Part shown: positions 42,161 to 49,709 of the stretch, piece after piece | How positions within the stretch are numbered: the first letter of the stretch is position 1 | Layout of the letters: each line of letters begins with the position of its first letter | From: JAAYBF01 sp963715445 | Lineage (GTDB): Bacteria > Actinomycetota > Thermoleophilia > Solirubrobacterales > Thermoleophilaceae | DNA: 64,000 nucleotides | NCBI GenBank assembly: GCA_963715445.1 | Contig: OY970240.1 | Coordinates: 1,984,001-2,048,000 of the forward strand | Reading direction: 5' to 3' | Position numbers and translations under genes: made by a program | Notes under the pieces: generated by a model | Told to the model about the DNA's origin: nothing | What the model saw: the letters and a program-made list of their open reading frames with translations, nothing else | The model's database searches: none

Positions 42161-42244
42161 TGCGGATGAGAGGACTCGAACCTCCAAGCCCGTTAGGGCA
42201 CGGCGACCTGAACGCCGCGTGTTTACCAATTTCACCACATCCGC
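42161..42244 (-). tRNA. tRNA-Leu (anticodon CAG)
   Basis: 84 nt class II tRNA. Acceptor GCGGATG/CATCCGC, anticodon arm CGGCG-TTCAGGT-CGCCG (CAG), long variable arm and T-loop TTCGAGT. The gene for a LAGLIDADG protein ends 13 nt upstream of its 5' end on the same strand. Confidence 0.95.
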
Positions 42245-42257
42245 TTGAAGGACCAAT

Positions 42258-43025
42258 CTAGCGTTTGACGCCTACGTTGGCCTCCATGAGCGCAACGCTT
42301 GGTCGGCGGTACACGCGAGCCCGCTTCGCGTAGCGCCTGTACTCGACGCCCACTTGATCACAGGTCTCGCAGAAGAGAGCGAGGATGTCGGGCGAGGAGT
42401 TGGAGAACTCGTACGAAAGGTATTCATAGGGCCCGGTGCGATTGATGTACGAGCAGCCATCGCTGCGAATGCATCCACGGAGGAACCGCCAAGGATGCTG
42501 GGCGACATGACTCTGCTGCCAGGGCTCCAGCGCAATCGGCCGCCTGTGTTTTTGCCCAGGGCCGTGCTGAGGAAAGAGGCACGGAAGATGCGATGAGTAG
42601 AGGCTTAGGATCGTCATCGCGCCGTCGTGACGGTAGAGCGATGACACCTTGTTGCTGCCAAAGCAGCGCTCCAGAAGCGCGTGAGACTCCGAAACGATTT
42701 CTCCATGACGAGAATCGAGGTAGAGCCGAAAGCGCCAGGTTCGAGGCATCCGAACGAGATAGCCGTCGCCAAGGTAGAGCCCGAGAAGCTCGGAATAGTC
42801 GCCAGCGGCGAATGACATCTGACGGGCCGAGCGCCAACAGCGCGGGCAGGCTATGCGCGGCCCTGCCATGGCTCGAGGCTCGTACCGCGGCTTGCGCCAG
42901 TCGCGGATCGTGGTTCGCGCGATGCCCGTGCGGCGGGCGACCTCGCAGTCGTTGAAACCGGCCTGGATCAGAGTCAGAGCCTGTTCGCGAACCGCGAAGG
43001 AGTGCATGGCACATATGCTTTCCAT
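42258..43025 (-). CDS. Free-standing LAGLIDADG-type homing endonuclease-like protein with N-terminal HTH
   Basis: A resolvase-like helix-turn-helix (VREQALTLIQAGFNDCEVARRTGIARTTIRDWRKPR, about 10-46) and a CPRC pair are followed by two LAGLIDADG-like helices, SELLGLYLGDGYL (about 78-90) and FLRGCIRSDGCSY (about 180-192). Both helices keep the active-site Asp. The protein is not inside an intron or intein. Base composition is visibly lower in GC than neighbours, implying transfer. It sits between tRNA-Leu and a fatty acid hydroxylase gene. ATG 43025 is used; ATG 43007 has a better purine-rich upstream and is plausible. Confidence 0.75.
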   Translation of the reverse strand: MESICAMHSFAVREQALTLIQAGFNDCEVARRTGIARTTIRDWRKPRYEPRAMAGPRIACPRCWRSARQMSFAAGDYSELLGLYLGDGYLVRMPRTWRFRLYLDSRHGEIVSESHALLERCFGSNKVSSLYRHDGAMTILSLYSSHLPCLFPQHGPGQKHRRPIALEPWQQSHVAQHPWRFLRGCIRSDGCSYINRTGPYEYLSYEFSNSSPDILALFCETCDQVGVEYRRYAKRARVYRRPSVALMEANVGVKR

Positions 43026-43124
43026 CAGCGTCTCGCCGCAGGGTTACATCTGCATCAAGTGTGTAACGCGTACCACCGGTGCCCGCGATAGGCAGCGGCG
43101 GCAGGGAGTTGCTGAGGCGCCTGG

Positions 43125-43751
43125 CTAGGGCTCGCGCTTCGCGCGCCGCAGGCGCGTCTGGAACACCACGTCCCACCACGGGGCCGCCACGCCGAAGCCC
43201 TTGGTGTCGTCCTGGAAGTGGTGGCGCATGTGGAGCTCGTAGAAGAGCTTGCCGAGGCGGGTCTGCGGCTTGTGGTGGTGCAGGTGGTAGTGCGTCATGT
43301 CGTAGGCGAGGTAGCCCACGAGGAAGCCGCAGGCGAACAGGTCGGCGCTCTGCCCCCCGATCACCAGGTGGAAGAGGCCCCAGAACCCGAGCGCCAGCGG
43401 CACGCTCACGGAGGGAGGCATGACGAGGCGCATCGGGTCGTTCGGGTGGTCGTGGTGGACGCCGTGGATGATCCAGTGGAGACGGGCGCCGATGCCATCC
43501 TCGGGCTCGAAGTGGAACACGAGGCGGTGGAGCCAGTACTCGGTGAGCGTCCAGAAGATCCAGCCGCCCACGATCCAGGCGGTCACCTCGAGCGGAGGCG
43601 TGCCCTCCTGGCCGAGAGCGAAGGTCACCGCGATCGTCGGGATGAAGATGACCAGCGGCACCACGGGGTGCACGCGGGACAGCCTGTCGAGGATGGCCGA
43701 ATCGAACATCCGCGGCGAGGCCCTGAGGGCTTCTGAGCGACGCTGGTCCAT
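43125..43751 (-). CDS. Fatty acid hydroxylase / sterol desaturase superfamily protein
   Basis: A membrane diiron enzyme of 208 aa. The histidine boxes are HRLVFH (about 76-81), HGVHHDHP, HYHLHHH and HMRHHFQD, in the spacing of fatty acid 2-hydroxylases. Four helices flank them. It likely hydroxylates membrane lipid acyl chains. ATG 43751 is supported by a leaderless -10 eight nt upstream. It is close to, and divergent in origin from, the LAGLIDADG gene that follows it on the same strand. Confidence 0.9.
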   Translation of the reverse strand: MDQRRSEALRASPRMFDSAILDRLSRVHPVVPLVIFIPTIAVTFALGQEGTPPLEVTAWIVGGWIFWTLTEYWLHRLVFHFEPEDGIGARLHWIIHGVHHDHPNDPMRLVMPPSVSVPLALGFWGLFHLVIGGQSADLFACGFLVGYLAYDMTHYHLHHHKPQTRLGKLFYELHMRHHFQDDTKGFGVAAPWWDVVFQTRLRRAKREP

Positions 43752-43759
43752 CACCTGAG

Positions 43760-43765
43760 AATCTA
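43760..43765 (-). promoter_or_regulatory. Leaderless-type -10 (TAGATT) of the fatty acid hydroxylase gene
   Basis: TAGATT on the minus strand ends 8 nt before ATG 43751. Confidence 0.5.
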
Positions 43766-43801
43766 GCGCCGCGCGTGGCGGTACGCCAATTTCTCAGGAA
43801 G

Positions 43802-44041
43802 CTAGCCCTGAGCCTCGCGCCGCCCCGGCGGTCTCTGCGCACCCGTGGTCCAGGCAGACCGGATGAACTCGAGCCCGAAACCGGCGGTCAGCGCGTACGC
43901 CACGGCCATCGGAAGGCCCTCGAGGCCTCTGCCGGCCTGATCGAAGGTGAATGCCATCAGGACGATCGTCGTTGTCGCCATGAACGCCAGCTGACTGCAC
44001 CAGCTGATCCTCTTGATTGTCTGTTCTTTCATTACGGCCAT
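43802..44041 (-). CDS. Small two-helix membrane protein, unknown
   Basis: 79 residues with a hydrophobic stretch FMATTTIVLMAFTF (about 20-33) and a second VAYALTAGFGLEFIRSAW (about 48-65), then a basic tail. No family is recognised. Start is uncertain between ATG 44041 and ATG 44032, and no ribosome site is clear. It is divergent from the first ion channel gene. Confidence that it is expressed is moderate at best. Confidence 0.45.
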   Translation of the reverse strand: MAVMKEQTIKRISWCSQLAFMATTTIVLMAFTFDQAGRGLEGLPMAVAYALTAGFGLEFIRSAWTTGAQRPPGRREAQG

Positions 44042-44170
44042 GGTCGTCCGCGCGCGGGTGATCGCCGTGATCGCTTCGTAACCGAGGTGTGAAAGACGCG
44101 TGAACGTCCTGGGCCCGCTCACGCCAGCCGCCTTGCAGCGGGTCTGTGCCGATGAGGACGCTGCGCCCCG

Positions 44171-44926
44171 ATGTCGAACACCGTTCAGATGGGCACTCGC
44201 GAGGCTCGCATTCAGCGCTTCTTCGACGCTGCCACAACGGGAGCCGCGCTGGCGACCCTGCCGGTGATCGTCGGGCTCGCCCTCGACCTCCCCAGCGGCC
44301 TGGACGACGCGCTGTGGACGGTCAACTGGCTGCTTTGGGGCGTCTTCGCCGCCGAGCTGGTGGTGATGCTCACGGTCTCGCGAGATCGGAAGGGCTGGCT
44401 GCGCGAGCATTCCGCCACGCCGGCGATCGTCGCGATCACCTCGCCTGCGCTCGTGGGGCTCGAGGCGTTCCGGCTGGTGCGGCTGCTGCGAGGCAAGAGC
44501 ACCGGAAGGGTGATCCGCTCGCTCACCTCGCAGAGTGGGCTGCGCAACCTGGCGATGTTCACGCTGCTGCTGGTAGGCCTCTGCGGCTTCGTCTTCGCCC
44601 GCATCGAGCCCGACGTCGGTCCCTGGGAGGGTCTCTACTGGGCGGTTACGACCGCGACCACGGTCGGCTACGGCGATGTCGTGCCGACCACGGACGAGGG
44701 CCGCGCGCTGGCCGTGTTCCTGATGATCGTCGGCGCGGCGTTCCTGGCGGTGCTGACGGGTGCCGCGGCCGAGCGCTACGTGTCTCAGTGGCGCGATCGC
44801 CATGGGGGCGGGGATCTCGGCGAGGGATCGACGCCCGCTCGTGACGACGCGGTGCTGGCGAAGCTCGACGAGCTCGGCCTGAGGCTCACGGCGCTGGAGC
44901 AGGCCGTGCGGCAGAACCGCGGCTGA
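44171..44926 (+). CDS. Voltage-gated-like potassium channel subunit
   Basis: 251 aa with S1-S6-like helices, a K+ selectivity filter TTVGYGD at about 163-169 and a final helix plus a C-terminal coiled segment (DAVLAKLDELGLRLTALEQAV) that may tetramerise. The region FRLVRLLRGKS before the pore is a weak S4-like segment with few Arg. A similar channel gene lies 2.3 kb downstream (46475). No RCK domain is attached. ATG 44171 is used. Confidence 0.92.
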   Translation: MSNTVQMGTREARIQRFFDAATTGAALATLPVIVGLALDLPSGLDDALWTVNWLLWGVFAAELVVMLTVSRDRKGWLREHSATPAIVAITSPALVGLEAFRLVRLLRGKSTGRVIRSLTSQSGLRNLAMFTLLLVGLCGFVFARIEPDVGPWEGLYWAVTTATTVGYGDVVPTTDEGRALAVFLMIVGAAFLAVLTGAAAERYVSQWRDRHGGGDLGEGSTPARDDAVLAKLDELGLRLTALEQAVRQNRG

Positions 44927-44961
44927 CGATCGGTGGCCATTGGCAGGGGTGCGGCCGCCGC

Positions 44962-45354
44962 TCAGCTCTGCGCGGCGAAGCTCGGCTCGCGGATCGACGC
45001 ATACAGCCCGATCTGCGCGGTCTCGCCGAGCGCGGTGAAGGCGATCTCGGTCGTCTCGCCGGTCCACTCGACGCAGTGCCGCCGCGCCGCCTCGAGCGAT
45101 TCGAAGCCGGTGATGTCCACCGCGTTGTCGGACTCGGGCTCGAGGCCCCGCTCGAGATCCATGGTGAATGCGAGCAGTGAGGGCGTGGAGCCGCCGGCCA
45201 GGCTCACGCGCCGATCGTCGCCCTGCCAGAGGAGCACCGCCGTCTTCACCCGGGCATCGCTCTCGGCCTGATAGACGGCGATCGCCCGCTGCCCGACCTG
45301 CTCCCAGCTCCAAGGCTCGCCTGCCCCGCGTGCGCGTCTAGCTCGTCCCAGCAC
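44962..45354 (-). CDS. Hypothetical protein, 130 aa
   Basis: Soluble, acidic protein with no motif I recognise; no signal peptide or membrane segment. The middle reads RVKTAVLLWQGDDRRVSLAGG, compatible with an alpha/beta fold. GTG 45354 is chosen because TAGAGT lies 9 nt upstream, in line with other leaderless genes here. It converges on the first ion channel gene and follows the methyltransferase gene on the other side. Confidence 0.6.
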   Translation of the reverse strand: MLGRARRARGAGEPWSWEQVGQRAIAVYQAESDARVKTAVLLWQGDDRRVSLAGGSTPSLLAFTMDLERGLEPESDNAVDITGFESLEAARRHCVEWTGETTEIAFTALGETAQIGLYASIREPSFAAQS

Positions 45355-45363
45355 TCGGTGCCG

Positions 45364-45369
45364 ACTCTA
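45364..45369 (-). promoter_or_regulatory. Leaderless-type -10 (TAGAGT)
   Basis: TAGAGT on the minus strand ends 9 nt before GTG 45354. Confidence 0.4.
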
Positions 45370-45386
45370 GTGGCCTGCTCGCAAGG

Positions 45387-45992
45387 TCACCGCAGCCTGC
45401 CCACCAGCGGGACGAAGCGGCCAACGCGGCTCGCGTAGTCGCGGTACGTGTCGCCGTGGACTCTCAAGAGGTAGGGCTCCTCGACCAGGCGGGTCTGGAT
45501 CTCCAGCGCGGTGAAGAGGAGGATCACGGCCAGCACCGCGACCACGTTCGGCACCAGCAGGGCGATGCCGAGCGACGTGGGGATCATGCCGGCGAATATG
45601 GGATTGCGCACCGCTTGGAACGGCCCATCGGTGACCAGCTCGGTCTTCTCACTGTGGTCCACACCGATGCGCCACGAGTCGCCCATGGCGAACTGGGCGA
45701 TGAGGGTGGTCGCCAGGCCGCCGAAGAAGAGGCCGGCGCCGGCTTGGTGGCCGAAGTTCCCATCGAGCGCGCCGATCGGCTCGAGCACGCCGGCAAGGTC
45801 GAGGACGGGCGCCAGCGCGCCCAGCGCCAGCGCGAGGGCGAACAGCACACCGCCCCACCATTCGGTGGAGCCCAGCTTGCCGCTGATGCCCTTGAAGCCG
45901 GTCGAGCCGGTGCGAACGCGCATCACGATGCTGCGCAGTCCGAACGCCAGCAGTAGGTAGATGCCCAGGAAGAGGAGGGCGGACTCGGCCAT
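45387..45992 (-). CDS. Isoprenylcysteine carboxyl methyltransferase (ICMT)-like membrane protein
   Basis: 201 aa, five helices. The ICMT/PEMT signature is clear at the C terminus: FQAVRNPIFAGMIPTSLGIALLVPN (R-N/H-P) then EEPYLLRVHGDTYRDYASRVGRFVPLVG. Such enzymes methylate lipids or prenylated groups using S-adenosylmethionine. The ATG overlaps the stop of the upstream ArsR gene (TGATG), so expression is coupled to a metal sensor, and it may be a metal-stress effector. Confidence 0.87.
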   Translation of the reverse strand: MAESALLFLGIYLLLAFGLRSIVMRVRTGSTGFKGISGKLGSTEWWGGVLFALALALGALAPVLDLAGVLEPIGALDGNFGHQAGAGLFFGGLATTLIAQFAMGDSWRIGVDHSEKTELVTDGPFQAVRNPIFAGMIPTSLGIALLVPNVVAVLAVILLFTALEIQTRLVEEPYLLRVHGDTYRDYASRVGRFVPLVGRLR

Positions 45993-46354
45993 CAGCGGCG
46001 GCTCTCCATGTGCCGCCCTGCGCCCAGGGCTTCGAGGCCGGCCCGGCCGGAGTCGGTCATTGCGTAGATGACCATCTTGCCCTCGCGGCGGCTGGACACG
46101 AGCCCTTCCGCGCGAAGGAGGCGTAGGTGATGGGACACGAGGTTCTCCGCCCGTCCGACGATCCACGAGAGGTCGCACACGCAGAGCTCATCGGTCGCCG
46201 CCAGCGCCGCGGCTACCGTCAGGCGCGTCGGGTCCCCGAACGCCTTGCCTCTTCGTGCGATGTTCTCAGTGGCCTCCGCGCTGAGGAGACCCGCGCGCAG
46301 GCGCTCGGCCTTCTCAAGGTCGAGGCAGAGCAGGTCGCACTGATCGGCAGGCAC
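45992..46354 (-). CDS. ArsR/SmtB family metal sensor, CadC-like
   Basis: 120 aa with the ArsR winged helix (GDPTRLTVAAALAATDELCVCDLSWIVGRAENLVSHHLRLLRAEGLVSSRREGKMVIYAM). Cysteines at 6, 10, 58 and 60 match the alpha3N site of CadC (7, 11, 58, 60) almost position for position, so Cd, Pb or Zn sensing is likely. It is translationally coupled to the ICMT-like gene. GTG 46354 lies 6 nt from a leaderless -10, and a 6-bp-arm inverted repeat sits directly upstream as a probable autoregulatory operator. Confidence 0.9.
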   Translation of the reverse strand: MPADQCDLLCLDLEKAERLRAGLLSAEATENIARRGKAFGDPTRLTVAAALAATDELCVCDLSWIVGRAENLVSHHLRLLRAEGLVSSRREGKMVIYAMTDSGRAGLEALGAGRHMESRR

Positions 46355-46360
46355 GCGATC

Positions 46361-46366
46361 ATCCTA
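46361..46366 (-). promoter_or_regulatory. Leaderless-type -10 (TAGGAT) of arsR
   Basis: TAGGAT on the minus strand ends 6 nt before GTG 46354 and abuts the inverted repeat. Confidence 0.5.
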
Positions 46367-46383
46367 ACATCCGTTGAGATGTT
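46366..46383. promoter_or_regulatory. ArsR operator candidate, AACATC-N6-GATGTT
   Basis: Perfect 6-bp inverted repeat placed just upstream of the arsR -10, where bound repressor would exclude polymerase. Confidence 0.55.
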
Positions 46384-46474
46384 GGTAGCTGGCTGTGGGC
46401 GCCACGAAGTACCTGGCCGCTCCTGTCGCGGGTGATGGTCGAGGGACTGTGTCACCTGTGTCGAACCTCTCTGC

Positions 46475-47248
46475 GTGGACGATCGCGCCCGCCGCATCGA
46501 AGCAAGGTTGGAGCCGTTCATGATCGCGGCGGCGCTGTTGGTGATCCCGCTCATCTTCATCGAGGAGGGGCACTACGGGGAGCCTTGGGATTCCCTGGGA
46601 GTGTTCCTGAACTGGGGTACATGGGCCGTATTTCTCGCTGAGGTGGTGATCATGCTCTCGGTGGTGCCGAATCGTCGGCACTGGCTCAGGGATCACCCGA
46701 TCGACGTGGCTGTCGTGGTCCTCACGCCGCCGTTCTTCCTCGCCTTGGCGCCGGTGCGGTTGCTCAGGCTGCTCAGACTCTTGAGATTGCTGCGCCTCGC
46801 GCCGCTTGCGCGTCGCCTGCTCTCGACAAAGGGGCTCCGCAATGCCTCCGCCCTCGCCGCCCTGACTGCCCTGGTCGGGGGAGCTGCGTTTGCCGCCGTG
46901 GAAACAGGTCATTCGACCGCGGATGGCATCTACTGGGCGCTGACCACGATGACCACCGTCGGCTATGGAGACCTGTCTCCCGAAACGTCGGCAGGGAGGG
47001 TCCTCACGGTCATCGTGATGTTCGTCGGCATCGGTTTCGTCGCGCTCCTCACAGGCGCCATCGCCCAGCGATTCATCGTGGAGGAGATCGAGGAGGAGAT
47101 AGAGAGCATCGACGCCGACCTAGACGAAGCGAACGCCGCGATCCTGGGTGAGCTTCGTGATCTCCGCGCTCGGCTGGCGAGTCTCGAAACCGCGGTCCTG
47201 AGCCGCCCAACTGGGCGGCAGACGGATCTAGCTTCGCAACCGCGTTAG
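46475..47248 (+). CDS. Second voltage-gated-like potassium channel subunit
   Basis: 257 aa with selectivity filter TTVGYGD at about 160-166 and a striking S4-like helix, in which Arg recurs every third residue (VRLLRLLRLLRLLRLAPLARRLL, about 94-115), much stronger than in the channel at 44171. A C-terminal acidic coiled segment (EEIEEEIESIDADLDEANAAILGELRDLRARLASLETAV) follows the last helix. The GTG start at 46475 is used. The two channels are related in layout and may be a duplicated pair. Its stop overlaps the convergent gene by 4 nt (TTAG). Confidence 0.92.
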   Translation: MDDRARRIEARLEPFMIAAALLVIPLIFIEEGHYGEPWDSLGVFLNWGTWAVFLAEVVIMLSVVPNRRHWLRDHPIDVAVVVLTPPFFLALAPVRLLRLLRLLRLLRLAPLARRLLSTKGLRNASALAALTALVGGAAFAAVETGHSTADGIYWALTTMTTVGYGDLSPETSAGRVLTVIVMFVGIGFVALLTGAIAQRFIVEEIEEEIESIDADLDEANAAILGELRDLRARLASLETAVLSRPTGRQTDLASQPR

Positions 47249-48117
47249 GCCGCCGCAGGAAAGGGCGTCCAGCGTGACGAGAGCTGCTGACCGCAGGGCC
47301 AGACGACCTGCTCTGCCCGTGCCATGAGCCCAGGCAGGTCATGACAAGCGGCCCGTGCCAGATCCTCGGCGTGCGCATCGGACCCGATCACCAGTCGCGC
47401 GACGGCATCGAGGAGCTCCACCTGCGTCAGCGCGGGAGCGGTGCGGTTCGTCGCGGGGATCGCCGCCATGGCGACCGGTGCGCCGTCGATGCAGAACGCG
47501 CCCAGGCGGGCGACGAACGCGAACAGGTCGTCGATCTCCAAGTCGGCCTCGTCGACCGTGAAGCGCGCATCCTCCAGATGCCCAAGTCGATAGGCCATCT
47601 CCGACCATGCCAGCTGCTCGACCTGCGTGGGCGTGACCCAGGTCACGGCCGCGCGCACCGTCGTCCCGGGGCTGGCGAAGAGGCTGGCGGGTATATAGCC
47701 GAGGAGCGGGACCGACGGAACGGCGCCGATGTCCAGGTCGTGCAGGTCGCCCGTCAGCACGAGCACCTCTCGATCCTTCTCGTTCGGGAAGTGTCCGAAC
47801 TTCATCGCGAGGCGGGCGGGCGACGCGTTGGCGCCGAAGGACAGGATCGGATGCCGGCCCTCGGTGAAGGCGAGGATCGTGGACGCTCGCCTCTCCGGGT
47901 CGACATCCCGCAGCAGCGTGACGTCCTCGCCTGAGAGGACGAATGAACCCGGCGGGCGCTCCCACGGGTAGCCGAGCGCGTGCTCGAACGCCGCCGGATC
48001 GAACTCGCGGCTTGGCCAGGCGTTCGCGAGGCTCCAGAAGAAGGCGACGAACTGCTCGTCGTCCAGCGCCATGCGCTCGAGCAGCTCTGGCGCAGTGATC
48101 GGCGGCCAGTCACGCAT
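47245..48117 (-). CDS. Hypothetical protein, possibly gamma-glutamylcyclotransferase-like fold
   Basis: 290 aa, soluble. The segment ILSFGANASPARLAMKFG (about 88-105) resembles the YGSNxxxxxL nucleotide-like loop of gamma-glutamylcyclotransferase/AIG2 proteins, and a VPVLGY-like strand follows. The match is weak and no catalytic Glu is assigned. ATG 48117 is chosen because TAGAGT sits 7 nt upstream. Its promoter lies only 26 bp from the left end of the tRNA-Glu island, so this is the last gene of the resident chromosome on that side. Confidence 0.65.
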   Translation of the reverse strand: MRDWPPITAPELLERMALDDEQFVAFFWSLANAWPSREFDPAAFEHALGYPWERPPGSFVLSGEDVTLLRDVDPERRASTILAFTEGRHPILSFGANASPARLAMKFGHFPNEKDREVLVLTGDLHDLDIGAVPSVPLLGYIPASLFASPGTTVRAAVTWVTPTQVEQLAWSEMAYRLGHLEDARFTVDEADLEIDDLFAFVARLGAFCIDGAPVAMAAIPATNRTAPALTQVELLDAVARLVIGSDAHAEDLARAACHDLPGLMARAEQVVWPCGQQLSSRWTPFPAAA

Positions 48118-48124
48118 CGAGGTG

Positions 48125-48130
48125 ACTCTA
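48125..48130 (-). promoter_or_regulatory. Leaderless-type -10 (TAGAGT)
   Basis: TAGAGT on the minus strand ends 7 nt before ATG 48117. Confidence 0.55.
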
Positions 48131-48142
48131 ATCGGTACGGCG

Positions 48143-48165
48143 AGTACCGCCACGGGGATTCGAAC
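48143..48165 (-). repeat. Distal att repeat (tRNA-Glu 3'-end fragment)
   Basis: Identical over 23 bp to 53312-53334, including the discriminator, 3' acceptor strand and half of the T-arm. Sequence diverges immediately outside on both sides. Confidence 0.85.
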
Positions 48166-48317
48166 TGGCTGCGTGCGTTACGCCGCCTCCGCTCTAGAGC
48201 CAATACTCACGCACGCCGCGATGCGGACGGAGGACACGTGCCACTGGCTTCCTTAGGGTTCCGTGAGGATGCGCGTCGATTGTCCCTTATGTCTGATGGC
48301 TGCACGATCATCGGTGA

Positions 48318-49091
48318 ATGTCGACGGCCTTGCACGAACGGTACGACGGAGACGAGCAACGGCTTATCGAGTCCGCTGCGGACGAGCTTTGGACGAATGA
48401 GCTCATTGACTTGGTCGTCGACAGCGCATCACCGATCTTGAACGGGGCACAGTGGGACGGCGTCCCAAGCGACGCGCCGCAGAGGTGGGCAGAGCGTTCG
48501 ACCGCGATCCTGGCCCTCGCAGCAATGGCCCTGCGGAGTACGCGCGCAGCGGCACTGATGGTTCGTGCTGGCTACGGCCCTGAGGCTTGGCCATACGTGC
48601 GGCGATTGCGCGAGGCGGCTGGACATGCACAGCGCGTTGCCGCTGACGAATCCGGCCAATACGCAGAGAACTGGCTGCATCACCGAGGGAAGGCCACAAG
48701 CCCGCGCATCGCGTTCGGCTCTGACTCCGAGGACGACGTCCTATGGAAGCTCATGTCTGGCCATGCCCACGCCGCGTTCCCCGCATATGCAAACGCCGTG
48801 GTGACGCTCGACGGGAGGCGTCTACTTCACCGCGTAGGTCCTAGTCGGGATCTCGCATGGGACAACATCACGCTCTGGCTGTCGGCGCGAACCTTCACAC
48901 AGACACTTGCAGGCGTCTTGACGATTCATCCGGAGATCGATCAGCGCGACTTCCTACGAATGGGCGAGGTCGTCGTGAGAGGCGAAGACCGACTTGAGCA
49001 GGAGATCGCGACGGTCATGGCCGAGCGTGATCGTCCGGCGGAGGACGAGCCTGAGTCTTCCAGCGGTTCGGGCGGGTCTTGCACACCTTGA
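48318..49091 (+). CDS. Island protein of unknown function, all-alpha (DUF5677/HEPN-like appearance)
   Basis: 257 aa, predicted almost wholly helical. A motif-like stretch AALMVRAGYGPEAWPYVRRLREAAGHAQRV (about 78-107) and WKLMSGHAHAAFPAYANAV (about 142-160) recall families in which a Ser/His pair closes a helical bundle, as in DUF5677 and some HEPN-type proteins. I cannot confirm membership, and no Rx4-6H RNase motif is certain. The C terminus is acidic and Ser/Gly-rich. GC is lower than chromosome. It is on the same strand as the KAP NTPase, 620 bp upstream. Confidence 0.7.
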   Translation: MSTALHERYDGDEQRLIESAADELWTNELIDLVVDSASPILNGAQWDGVPSDAPQRWAERSTAILALAAMALRSTRAAALMVRAGYGPEAWPYVRRLREAAGHAQRVAADESGQYAENWLHHRGKATSPRIAFGSDSEDDVLWKLMSGHAHAAFPAYANAVVTLDGRRLLHRVGPSRDLAWDNITLWLSARTFTQTLAGVLTIHPEIDQRDFLRMGEVVVRGEDRLEQEIATVMAERDRPAEDEPESSSGSGGSCTP

Positions 49092-49176
49092 GGCACGGCC
49101 GGCCGGAACGTTCGGCCAAAGGCCACCGCGCGGCTGAGCGGACGACCAACCGGCCGATGGGTGGCGTCGCGGGGGC

Positions 49177-49338
49177 CTAACGCGTCTTACGATCCAAAGC
49201 GCGGCAAGCGTTGCAGGCGTCGCCTCTCGGCCTCGTGGGTTGCACCTTGGTCTTCTCGATGTTCTCTGGATTCGGTCTCAGATGACACGGCATCCAGTGC
49301 CAGACGTCGCTGCCTTTGGCTTGTACGTATTGCGGCAT
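49177..49338 (-). CDS. Small zinc-ribbon-like protein, 53 aa
   Basis: MPQYVQAKGSDVWHWMPCHLRP opens a pattern known from short actinobacterial proteins in which WHW is followed by cysteines and, later, RPxxDxCxxC. Here the second knuckle is GDACNACRALDRK. Only one Cys is left in the first knuckle (MPCHLRP), so metal binding may use His. ATG 49338 is chosen for GAGAGGA 5 nt upstream rather than the frame start at 49365. It lies downstream of another small Cys protein on the same strand, opposite to the KAP gene. Confidence 0.6.
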   Translation of the reverse strand: MPQYVQAKGSDVWHWMPCHLRPNPENIEKTKVQPTRPRGDACNACRALDRKTR

Positions 49339-49374
49339 CCGTTCCTCTCTTGTAGGGGAGACCATCCCTGATCG

Positions 49375-49587
49375 CTAGTCAGTGCTCGGGCTCACGCTCC
49401 AAGGAACTCCCGGCCGGGTCTCCCGCTTTAGCTCCGCGCCGCACCGGCATCGGATGCTCTGGGTCGCATTCCATTGCTCTGACCGCTGCTCGTCGTCGCT
49501 TCCGACGTTCGTGATGGTGCGGCGGCCGGCCCCAAACGTCTGCGTCGTATGCAGGGCACCGCACTTCGGGCACGCACTTTCACTCAT
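49375..49587 (-). CDS. Small double-CxxC protein, 70 aa
   Basis: The N-terminal CPKCGALHTTQTF and the later IRCRCGAELKRETRPG form two cysteine knuckles, suggesting a zinc ribbon of the kind that folds small regulatory or antitoxin-like proteins. ATG 49587 lies 6 nt from a -10-like TAACCT, in keeping with leaderless genes in the window. It is divergent from the KAP NTPase gene, 122 nt apart. Function is unknown. Confidence 0.6.
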   Translation of the reverse strand: MSESACPKCGALHTTQTFGAGRRTITNVGSDDEQRSEQWNATQSIRCRCGAELKRETRPGVPWSVSPSTD

Positions 49588-49593
49588 TCCTCA

Positions 49594-49599
49594 AGGTTA
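49594..49599 (-). promoter_or_regulatory. Leaderless-type -10 (TAACCT)
   Basis: TAACCT on the minus strand ends 6 nt before ATG 49587. Weakest of the set, since GAGGA also directly precedes the start. Confidence 0.35.
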
Positions 49600-49696
49600 T
49601 GTGACGTGACAGCCGCCGTGGAACGAGCCGCCGATTAAATCGCAGGAAACAGCGGACAATTCGAGCGGAAGATCAAACGCTGCGCGACTCGTCGGG

Positions 49697-49702
49697 TAGG
49701 TT
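49697..49702 (+). promoter_or_regulatory. Leaderless-type -10 (TAGGTT) of the KAP NTPase gene
   Basis: TAGGTT ends 7 nt before GTG 49710. The island gene uses the same promoter design as the host chromosome. Confidence 0.55.
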
Positions 49703-49709
49703 CCTTCCG

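Noticed and set aside
42258..43025. LAGLIDADG protein as an intron-encoded enzyme of tRNA-Leu
   Set aside because: The tRNA is intact with no intron and the protein gene lies outside it, so a free-standing gene is the simpler reading.
48143..48165. Possible tRNA pseudogene
   Set aside because: Only the 3' 21 nt of tRNA-Glu are present with no anticodon arm, and an exact partner lies in the intact tRNA; an integration repeat explains it better.
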